Source: Phlebotomus papatasi
Taxonomy: Eukaryota; Arthropoda; Insecta; Diptera; Psychodidae
Reading direction: 5' to 3'
Assembly (NCBI RefSeq): GCF_024763615.1
Contig: NC_077223.1
Location: 48,856,627 to 48,920,626 of the forward strand
Length of the DNA stretch: 64,000 bases
Positions 11,821 to 20,299 of this stretch are shown one piece after another. The position numbers and the translations under genes were made by a program. Under the pieces are notes generated by a model. The model worked only from the letters and a program-made list of their open reading frames with translations. It was not told the DNA's origin and made no database searches. Numbering within the stretch: position 1 is the first letter of the stretch; the number at the start of each line of letters is the position of its first letter.

Positions 11821-12208
11821 TCACGATTCAAGATTGTTTTTCACGAAAATTTGTTGTTTTATTGCTGGAAAAAGTGAGAAAAGCATTTGGTGAAGTTCCT
11901 TGGGATAGTATTTAGTGAATTTCTGAAGAAAATCTTCTAAATATGCAAGAGAATAGTGTTTTTCTGGAGATGTCGTTCCTGGTGGAATCCAACCCAGCCT
12001 TTGAAGGAACATTTCCTGTTGATGCAGGAAATTTGATAATTTCAACCACTCCAGTACTTTCTCCGTGTTGCTTCCATGTCCTCCTATATTTATTTTGAAC
12101 TCTTCAAGCAATCTGCCACTGCTCTTTGATTTTCAGTCCTAAAGTTTTTGCTAAGAGTTGATAAATAGAACCCTGAATCTTTTGATCAGCCGGAGCACTT
12201 ACGTCCAT
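11821..12208 (-). pseudogene. Coding-derived segment in the left foldback arm
   Basis: From ATG at 12206-12208 (minus) the frame reads MDVSAPADQKIQGSIYQLLA and on to KEQWQIA, then stops. A second frame shifted by one base continues through LLEEFKINIGGHGSN, LEWLKLSNFLHQQEMFLQRL, LEDFLQKFTKYYPKELHQML and KQQIFVKN, stopping at 11821. The composition (amphipathic, rich in L, Q, K, with few low-complexity runs) looks like real protein rather than AT-rich noise. I do not recognise the family. The shift before LLEEF is shared with the right arm, so it predates the arm duplication. Probably a captured host exon or a remnant of the element's own protein. Confidence 0.55.
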
Positions 12209-12249
12209 GCTCCTGATAAAGAGGGTCACTGTTCCGGAGCATCTGGAGC

Positions 12250-12690
12250 ATGGGCGTAAGTGCTCCAGCTGATCAAAAGATTCAGGATTCTATTTATCAA
12301 CTCTTGGCAAAAACTTTAGGACTGAAAATCAAGGAGCAGTGGCAGATCGCTTGAAGAGTTTAAAATAAATATTGGAGGATATGGAAGCAACACGAAGAAA
12401 GAACTGGAGTGGTTGAAATTATCAAATTTCCTGCATCAACAGGAAATGTTCCTTCAAAGGCTGGGTTGGATTCCACTATTAACGACATCTCCATGCAGAA
12501 AAACACTATTCTCTTGCATATTTAGAAGATTTTCTTCAGAAATTCACTAAATACTATCCCAAGGAACTTCACCAAACGCTATTCTCACTTTTTTCAGCAG
12601 TGAAACAACAAATTTTCGTCAAAAACAGTCAGAAGAGCAAGAGACTTGGAAATGATGACAATCTGTCAAAAATTTTTGATGGAAAATAAA
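12250..12690 (+). pseudogene. Coding-derived segment in the right foldback arm
   Basis: Inverted homologue of the left-arm segment. ATG at 12250 opens MGVSAPADQKIQDSIYQLLA to KEQWQIA and the same TGA. The shifted frame continues through LEEFKINIGGYGSNTKKELE and LQRLGWIP. A 4-base gain near 12494 breaks that frame, after which a different frame continues to KQQIFVKNSQKSKRLGN, ending SKIFDGK. It therefore keeps more C-terminal sequence than the left arm. Substitutions between arms are modest. Confidence 0.55.
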
Positions 12691-13570
12691 AAACCCAGTG
12701 TGGAGGCATTTTTCTTCAAAATTCTTTCAAAAATATGAATTTTTCTTTCAAAAATTTTTGAAATAATTCTTGATGAAATCAGCTCCAATGTGTAGACCAG
12801 AGCCCGGCGCGAGACGCCTTTCGGCGGCGGCGGCTAAATTTCGTTTTCCAGTCAGCGGCGGCTGGCGCGCCGGCGCGCCAGCCAAAGCTCTTGGCGGCGG
12901 CGGCGCCAAGCGCGCCGGTTGTTTTTTCTTCGAATTCCGTGCAGAAATTTAAACAAAATCTGCTGTCCTCAAATATTCCGTATTTTTCTCAAGAAATATA
13001 GTTCGTGAAAGCTCTGTAAATTATCGCTTTGGGTTTTTTTAATTGTTTGACAATTATTTGACAAAATAAATAATTCTATGAGCTGAAGTGAAACCTATAC
13101 GTAGTTTCAGAAAAATAACAATACTAACCGTCTTGGAATTCGTCCAGTTATTCATTTTACCGATCGAACTCCACAGACAGAGCGTGACGCTTTGATACTT
13201 CTTTTATAATAATTAAGGGATTGTATGGGTCAGAATGGCAAAAACAACATATTCTTATTACTTTTTTTATTTCAAAAGTATAATTTTTTTTTTGAAAGTA
13301 TGAATTAAACTCTTAAGCCTCTTAAGCATATAAAAATACAACTGTTGTACTATATCCCATGAAATTTTCTTTTAAAAATTTTAAAGATTTAGCGGTTCGG
13401 AGTTGGGACCTTGTTTTTGGAGACCCTTTTGAAAAAAGATCCTTTCGGAGGACAAAATTACCGTGACAAAGAAAGTAATCGGACCATTGGAAGAAATTTC
13501 TTTATGAAACTTTGCATATTACCTAATTTTGGCAAATACGATAGTGCAATTTATTGCAATTTATATTTAT

Positions 13571-15384
13571 TAGGTGAGATTCTTAACAATCTCACCTACT
13601 ATAATCCTAACAAAATTTCATGTCGTCCGATCGACCTCAAATTTGGCCAAAATGTGTTTCGCCACTTCCTGATTCCGAATATATATGTGGCTAAGTTACG
13701 TTCCCGGCCGGCCGGCCGCTCTTTGGAGCTTAATAGCTCCTAAACTAAAAAAGATATCGACTTGCGGTTTTCGGCAAAGGTTATATATCGGGTGAAAATT
13801 GCAACTTGGTGCATAGACCCCCCACCCCCCACCCCTCCTTCCGCCATTTTGAAGACCCCCCTTTTTTTGTTTTCTCAATAGCTCCGCCCCTATGGCATTC
13901 AGCGGACTCAAATTTTAGTATGTTATAGCTGGGCCTTAGAGCTTTCCATCAATACCAAACTTAAGGTCCCCCGACCCCCCTGACCCGAGCTATAAGGATC
14001 CAAAAAAAATTTCTTAAAATGGCCATAACTCCGGTTCTAATTGTCAGAATTTAAAAAGTGAGGGCTTTTTGGAAAGCTCTCGTGAAATGCCACTTCTCCT
14101 TCTAACATCGCAAGTTCATAAAACCACCGCTAGGGGCGCTTTTTTTAAAAAGAAAATTTTTAAATCTTAAAAGTTAAATAACTCAAAAATTCCATTGTGC
14201 ATCGGGCTAAAAATTTAGTATGTTGTAGCCGTTGATTATACCTATCAAACAAAAAAAACCTTAAGTCGATCCATAACCCCTGACCCGAGCTATAAGGGGT
14301 CAAAGTTCGAACATTGACCGGCCTCTATCTCCGGTTCTAATTAACATAGCGACATAAATTTTACCTTTTTGGTTTCGTCTCGATGAGCACTTTCAGATGG
14401 AAGTTCAAAAAGTCACCACAGGTGGCGCTGTGATAGCGTCAAAATTCATCGAAATTCAAAGTCACTTTTCTCAAAAACGGCATTGTGCAAGTTAATGAAA
14501 TTTTAGTATGTTGTAGTCCAGTCTAGGACGTTTCCAAAATGGTGCGTATGCGCGCTGTGGTTAAAACAGAACCGGAGATATGAGGGGTCAAAGTTCACGA
14601 AATTCAAAAAATCATATCTCCGGTTCTATGTGACCGATTTTGATGAATGAGGGCTTAAACGAAAGATCTCACCAAATGCTACAACTTTCTAGAATATTTG
14701 AACTTCGTGGGACCAACACCAGGGGCGCCACAGTCGAAAAACAAATTTCAATATCACATAACCTCAATTATCTCGACTGTCGCTGAACCGATTGTGATGA
14801 TTACTTCAACATAATTGTAGAGAACATTTGTCTCTACATTTCGTCCATACATCATTTTCCACTCAGACTACGCTATCACTCCGATTTTGCCGTTTAAGTG
14901 TGAAAAAATTGATTTTTCCAATAATAACGCTTTGAAATCACTCAGATGTCAATTTGACTGCCTCTACTCCAACGAGACACTTAAAATAGGGGTTTAAATG
15001 GAAAGTCCCGCAAAATACAACAATTCTTTGATATAGTTGAAGTTCAACAAATGACTACTTGGGGAACTCTGGATGAAAAAACGAGTTAAGAAACAAAAAA
15101 CCTCGCTTATCTTGGCTTCTGAGTAATCGATGAGTTCAAGTTCTACGGCGAAATTATAGAGAACATTCTGGTCCACATTTCACCCATATAACACTTTTCT
15201 GTCAGTTCATCCAAATCCTTGATATTTTGGTTTAAATACAAAATTTGTATAATTTCACGAATTTGATTCAAGATAACTGAATGGCGTCTCCCAACTTCAG
15301 CTCCAAATCGAATTTGCATGCACTCCGAGTTAGCTCACGTTAAGAATCTCACCTACATAAGCCGGTTAGGATTATCTGTCCCTT
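13571..15384. mobile_element. 1.8-kb dispersed repeat, copy 1 (inside the hAT element)
   Basis: Starts TAGGTGAGATTCTTAACAAT followed by CTCACCTACTATAATCCTAAC, and ends GTTAAGAATCTCACCTACAT then GGTTAGGATTATCTGTCCCTTT, so the same two words occur inverted at both ends but in swapped order. Aligns along its whole length with 20300-22128 at roughly 97-98% by eye. The inside repeatedly uses CTCCGGTTCTA and GACCCGAGCTATAAGG. There is no long ORF and no clear target duplication, which would fit a Helitron-like or other unclassified non-autonomous element. Contains (CCGG)n near 13704-13719. Confidence 0.85.
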
Positions 15385-16572
15385 TATATAAGAAAGCGTG
15401 AAATTTATTTTGTAACCCGTTAGAGGGTGACCTAAAAAACATGTTTTTTAGGGATATCTCGAAAACAACTCTTACGATTGTTGTCATTGTCAGATACGTT
15501 TTTTTTTAAAATGTTTTTCATTAAATTTATGAAATTTTCATGAAATTTATTAAATTTTCGTGAAAAATATAAAAATTTACTATATATATTAAATTGAATG
15601 CTAATGACTGTTGTTGATATATATTTTTCAAAATGCATTGCAAAGATTATGTTTTGTAAATAAAATGAAATTGCACTTTTTAAGTGAACGACTATAATTA
15701 TTACGATAATAACATTTATTTTCAATTCTATTCCAAACCGTATAAATTATGTATGGAGTACGATATAATATGCATAAAAAAATTTCACTTTTTAGAAGGT
15801 CCGTTGCTATTTTTAGTTATGAAATTTATCTATTTTTAATGTTATATCTGTATTTGTTAAATAAAATTGTGCTGAAAGCACGCACAGGTCAAGCATAAAA
15901 CGGGCAAGATTGTGTTGAGAATATGCTTACTCAAGCATGAGCGGGCAGATACTCCGCGTAAAAACACGCACAGCTTAAGCACAAAACGGATAATATTGCG
16001 CTTAAAATCACGCATAGTTTAAGCATAAAACGTTTATTATTCCGCTTAAAAACACAAACAGCCTAAGTACAAAACGGGTGATATTCCGCTTAAAAACACA
16101 CACACCTCAAGTACAAAACGATTGGATATTCCGCTTGACAACACGCACATCTTGAGCATAAAACGTTTGATATTCTGCTTAAAAGCACGCAATGCTCAAT
16201 CATAAAACGGATAAAAATTCGCTTAAAATCACGCACAGCTCAATCGTAAAACGGATAAACATTGCTAAAAATTACGCAAATCTCAGTTGTAACACAGATA
16301 AAAATTCGCTTAAAATCACGCACAACTCACTAACGAACGGTTAAGATTACGCTTAAAACCGTTCCATAATTGAACTGTGCGTGATTTTAAGCGCATTCTT
16401 AATCGTTTTTCGATTCAGCTGTGCGTGATTTTAAGCGCACTCTTAACCGATTTACGATTGAGCTGTGCGTGATTTTAAGCACATTCTTAACCGTTTTACG
16501 ATTCAGCTGTGCGTGATTTGAAGCGCATTCTTAATCGATTTACGATTGAGCTGTGCGTGATTTTAAGCGAAT

Positions 16573-17468
16573 TTTGATTTTGACTTGTTGCTCGCGACAT
16601 TTTTCGTTTTCAAGTGCAAAAAAGATTGTTTTAAAGTAATCTAACGGTAGTAAGAATCTTATTTCCTGAAAGATATGTTTTTCTAGTTTGTATATTTTAA
16701 TTTATAAGTGTGAAAAAACTGGAAGTAAGAGTTTTAGAAGAAAAAAAGGAAGACCGCCTGGGGGCGGTCTTATCGGTTCAAGGGTAAAATTTTCAAAAAT
16801 TACCGATTTTTTTTCATTGTTTTGCTTGTTCTAATAAAATATATTATTATTTTGCAATATATTATTCATGGAAAACAATTTAGATTACACGATGTCTGTC
16901 CAGAATGAGTAAAATGGTCGATTTCTGCGAATTAAGTGAAATTGATAAAGAAGCAGACTTCAACAGTGATGATTAATTCCCTAACTCGTCCTTTAATGCC
17001 CCAAATCATGAAATAAAACCAGAAGATGAGCAATGTATTTCAAAGAATCTTCAAATTATAAAAGAAGGTGACGCTTTCATACTTGGCTTGCGACCTATTA
17101 GTTTAGAATCAGTCTCATTGAAACACCTTGAGCTTCATTAACGTCTAATTATAAAAATTATAAACGTATTTTTCCTAAAAATTATCATTTTTTAGATAAT
17201 CATAGAACATTCATCCATAAAAAACGTTTAAAATTCATTTGTTTTATTATTTGTTCACTATTTTTCAATAAAAAAATATTTCAGTCATTTTGTGCCTTAA
17301 ACCGATATGACCGCCTGGAGGCGGTCTTTACTTTTTCTCACCTGGCGCCCAAAAGGAAAGAGATAATGAAGGATGGATGGTTTTTTTGAGTTCAGTGGAC
17401 CATTAATTACCCTAGACAAAATTATTTAACTAATTTTTTTGGATATTAAAGAAAACACTGTTAGAGGG
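16573..17468. mobile_element. piggyBac-like remnant inserted in the 44-bp array
   Basis: Right edge ends TGTTAGAGGG followed by TTAA (17469-17472), as expected for piggyBac-type ends (CCCT...AGGG at TTAA). Two subterminal palindromes face each other: AAGACCGCCTGGGGGCGGTC near 16751 with TTATCGGTTCAAGG, and ACCGATATGACCGCCTGGAG then GCGGTCTTTAC near 17300. The left terminus is not clear, probably deleted or recombined. A short coding remnant lies between the palindromes. Confidence 0.5.
16914..17141 (+). pseudogene. Decayed short coding remnant inside the piggyBac-like insert
   Basis: ATG at 16914 reads MVDFCELSEIDKEADFNSDD, one in-frame TAA, then FPNSSFNAPNHEIKPEDEQC, KEGDAFILGLRPISLES and SLKHLELH before the final stop. 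Total 76 codons including one internal stop. The acidic start (D/E-rich with FNSDD) is typical in style of the N-terminus of piggyBac transposases, but no catalytic aspartates are present, so this is at most an internally deleted derivative. Family assignment is inference. Confidence 0.35.
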
Positions 17469-17766
17469 TTAACCGATTTACGATTGAGCTGTGCGTGATT
17501 TTAAGCGAATTTTTATCCGTTTTACGATTCAGCTGTGCGTGATTTTAAGAGCATTCTTAATCGTTTTATGAAAGAAGTGTACATGATTTTAAGCGCATTC
17601 CTAACCATTTTATGATCGTGTTGTGCGTGTTTTAAACACGATTTTGGACAGCGTTTTATGCTTGCGCTGTGCGTATTTTGGAAACGATTCTATAGGTATG
17701 TTTTTTTTGTTATCGCTGTGCGTATTTTACACACAATTTTAGAGAGCGCTTAGAAAATAAAGAATA

Positions 17767-18665
17767 CTCCCTCCGTTCCGAAATAAGTCGTACGTTTGAG
17801 AAAAATTTTTGTTCCGAAATAAGTCATACGTTTGGGAAAAATTGGGATTAAGGGAAAGTTTGTTGGTAAATGTTTTGAGTATGAACAATTATCTCTTGTA
17901 AAGAACTATTGTTAATGTTCAGTACTAAAATTGGGGTCCAGTTTTGATGGTATGTTGAGGAACGAATGTCTTAAAAATGTCTTTTTTTGGCGTTCTATTT
18001 TCAATCTAAAATAGGTGCAGAAAGGTGAGAGATACAGACTTGGGACCTTCGGGGGACCCCCATATGTTGACTCTGGGACCATATGTCCTTTATTTTGCCC
18101 CCACCCCTCCCCTTCCACACCAAAATCATATTTTTTGGGATTGCTCGAAAAACACGTCGTGTGATTTTTTTTTCAATTCTGGATATGTTTTAGAGAAACA
18201 TATAAATGGTCCCAGGGTCAACTTATGGGGGTTCGCTAAAGGTCCCAAGTCCCTATCTCTCACCTTTTGACATCCAGATATTCAAACACATAAAAAAAGG
18301 ATGTTCTTTTTATTGCTCATTCTGCAAAATTTGAGCAATAAAAAATGTCATATCGGTAATAACTGTTGAGTTCTACTTGTGCATATTGAAAATTTAGAAC
18401 AAATTCTAGCCTGTAATGTTAATCACAGTCCATTTTTTAGTAACTAACTATCTACCGGAGCTCTTTGAAAAAATCGCGAAAAACGGATAACTTCAACATA
18501 ATGATTCCTCAACTTACCATCGTGGTAGGATCCCCATATTATCCCTGAACATGGAGGATAGTTCATTCATAAGATATTTATATAAATAACAAAAACAGTC
18601 TCTGAAACCATTCCTTAATCCCTAATTTTTCGCCAAACGTACGACTTATTTCAGAACGGAGGGAG
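17767..18665. mobile_element. TA-flanked mariner-type element with Stowaway-like TIR
   Basis: Left end CTCCCTCCGTTCCGAAATAA then GTCGTACGTTTG; right end CAAACGTACGACTTATTTCA then GAACGGAGGGAG. Flanked by TA (17765-17766, 18666-18667). The first 13 bases, CTCCCTCCGTTCC, equal the canonical terminus of plant Stowaway MITEs and plant mariner-like elements. On the left the terminal word GTTCCGAAATAAGTC is repeated 36 bp further in. 899 bp with no transposase ORF. A separate inverted repeat lies inside. Confidence 0.85.
18021..18267. mobile_element. Hairpin element inside the Stowaway-like element
   Basis: AAAGGTGAGAGATACAGACT then TGGGACCTTCGGGGG at the left is mirrored by GGTCCCAAGTCCCTATCTCT then CACCTTT at the right, with long matching arms (ACCCCCATATGTTGAC, TGGGACCATA). 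About 247 bp. It may be a nested MITE or an inner palindrome belonging to the host element; no target duplication settles this. Confidence 0.65.
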
Positions 18666-18826
18666 TATAAAATTAAAAGAATTATTAAAAACAACTAAAA
18701 AAAGCATCGTGAGAAATTTACGGAATAGAGTTAGTCTTTTAATGACAAAAAGAAATTGTGGAGCACAGGTTTCAAAAGAAAACGATTATGGAATTTGAGT
18801 AAATATGAAAACAGGGTCTAAGAAAA

Positions 18827-19052
18827 CAGTGATAAGCCCAGATAAGCTTGTGGTAGCTAAGATTCTTTGCAGCTTACCTCGAAATGCTTGCAACTCGGAA
18901 TGCGTGAAAATTCGATTGTGAATTGAATTTTGGAGGTAAAGAATCGCGTCGAGTAAACTGTTTTAAAACTGTTGTAAACTGTTGAGTAAACGCATTTCGA
19001 GGTCACCTGTAAAGAATCTCAGCTACCATAAGCTTATCTGGGCTTATCACTG
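18827..19052. mobile_element. Hairpin MITE, CAGTGATAAGCCCAGATAAG ends
   Basis: Left end CAGTGATAAGCCCAGATAAG then CTTGTGGTAGCTAAGATTC; right end AGAATCTCAGCTACCATAAG then CTTATCTGGGCTTATCACTG. Arms extend further through ACCTCGAAATGC and GCATTTCGAGGT. About 226 bp, inside the hAT element near its right end. One-ended relatives at 2830-2995, 59290-59350 and 62700-62830. Confidence 0.8.
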
Positions 19053-19474
19053 GTCCTATTTTAAATAGTCCGAGTGGGAAAGACGAACAAAATAAAAAAA
19101 GTTCATTGAAATCGGTTAATAAACATTTTAAATAGAGTTCGGTCCATTTTGATTTTAGTAAGGGTCGGGGTACAGTGGGTTGGGGTAGAGACGGATGGGA
19201 CCCATCCGTCCTTAGGACAGTTTCAAAGTTGTCCCAATTCAAAGTGCCCCACTTCCTATTTAACAATCGCAAAAATTTACATTTAAAAAAAGTTGTGTTG
19301 GAATGCAAAAAGTTTTTTTCGGCGCCTAACGGCGCCGCGCCAAAAGCTTTTCGGCGGCGCGCTCGGCGGCGCGCCTCAAAATTTCTCGGCGGCGGCGGCT
19401 AAGAAAAAAGCTGGGCGGCGCGCTAAAAACGGCTAAAAGTCGGCGCGCGCCGGGCTCTGGTGTAGACACCTTAA

Positions 19475-20299
19475 AATATATCGAAAAATCCCTAAATAAA
19501 GAGTGTTCAAAATATAATAATGCATAAGAATCTCTTATGAAATGAGAGTATTCTCTTTAAAATGAATCCGTTCTAAATACATTTGCTTTGTATCAGCATT
19601 TGTTGCTAGCATTGCATCATGTCGCGTTATTTGCTACAATTGCAGATGCAAAGAAAATGCAATTAGAACACTTTCATTTTAAAGTGACGAAGTGTTAAAG
19701 CTGGGATGTAAATATGATTTACAAACATCAGGCGTTCAAATTCACGAAGTCACGTTTGCAGACGTATGATAAAAATTCGAATGGATTGTTTTCCTTTAAA
19801 ATTATTTCTCACTTAAAGCTCATACATATTTTCACTTGAAAATATAGAAAGTTAATGGTATAAAGAGTCACTTTTGATTATGAGTCATGCAAAAACAGAG
19901 TGAAAATGTTCAGAGGGTATTTCCAGTAAGAGAAAGACATATGAAATTGTATAATGGAATCACTTGGGTAAGGGTGAAAATTCCTCGTAAATTTGAAGAT
20001 GAAAATCAACAGAAAAGTTTTGCGACGGAAGCGCATCAATTTCTTAAAAGCATGTCGATTTCCACAGCGGAATTTACCTAATAGCTTTCAAATAACAAAG
20101 CATTTTCATCCAATCAATTCCATTCCTTGTTTGATTCACTTATAGTGGATTTATTTGCAAATATGTATATACTACGTTACTGCTGAAACTCAAAGAGAAA
20201 GCAATCGTCTTTATAGCGTAATGGCATCCCTTAAAGCTCAATACCGATTTGAATAATTTTATAATTGCAAATTCAAAGTGTTTGATCATTATTTTGTAT
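19475..20299. other. Single-copy-looking DNA, short ORF of unknown status
   Basis: Between the foldback nest and the second 1.8-kb repeat. A 64-codon plus frame at 19887-20081 (MQKQSENVQRVFPVRERHMK at its start) has balanced amino acids but no homology that I recognise and no copy in the window. I would not call it a gene. Confidence 0.35.

Larger units (their letters stand above)
15877..17755. mobile_element. Foldback array of 44-bp repeats
   Basis: Left arm (15877-16345) has about ten 44-bp units of the type CGCTTAAAATCACGCACAGC plus TCAATCGTAAAACGGATAAA. The right arm (16360-16571 and 17470-17755) has the same units inverted (GAGCTGTGCGTGATTTTAAG). Units next to the centre (about 16355) are nearly uniform while outer ones are diverged (CTTGCGCTGTGCGTATTTTG near 17670). 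The right arm is interrupted by a TTAA-flanked insertion. The arrangement resembles Drosophila FB elements in architecture only; sequence relatedness is not claimed. Confidence 0.8.
12798..19459. mobile_element. hAT-type element, GC-rich termini, 8-bp TSD GTGTAGAC
   Basis: Ends CAGAGCCCGGCGCG (12798) and CGCGCCGGGCTCTG (19459) are perfect inverted repeats. GTGTAGAC occurs immediately on each side (12790-12797 and 19460-19467). A CAGAG terminus, 8-bp duplication and the T and A at positions 2 and 7 of the target all match the hAT superfamily (target nTnnnnAn). Removing the element and one duplication restores the right terminus of the foldback. About 130 bp at each end is extremely GC-rich (GGCGGCGGCGG, GGCGCGCC words) in an AT-rich genome. 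Most of the 6.66 kb is later insertions (1.8-kb repeat, 44-bp array, mariner-type element, MITE), leaving roughly 1.8 kb of its own. No transposase seen, so non-autonomous. Confidence 0.9.
11559..19470. mobile_element. Foldback element with long arms, split by a hAT insertion
   Basis: Left terminus GGTGTCTACACATT (11559) and right terminus AATGTGTAGACACC, the latter interrupted: its first part is at 12786-12797 and its last part at 19460-19470. Flanks are TAAA (11555-11558) and TTAA (19471-19474), consistent with an original TTAA target. The two arms (11559-12213 and 12245-12797) are inverted copies separated by about 31 bp, so the DNA or a read-through RNA could form a hairpin of more than 500 bp. 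Each arm carries the same coding-derived segment. Intact length without the hAT insertion is about 1.24 kb. Termini relate it to the 139-bp MITE at 10176. Confidence 0.8.

Noticed and set aside
13411..13743. 110-codon plus ORF in the hAT element, considered as transposase
   Set aside because: It runs across the boundary of the inserted 1.8-kb repeat at 13571 and shows no hAT dimerisation or catalytic motif.
15877..17755. CRISPR-like array of evenly spaced 44-bp units
   Set aside because: There are no unique spacers, the units run in both orientations about a centre, and the genome is eukaryotic. It is a foldback tandem array.
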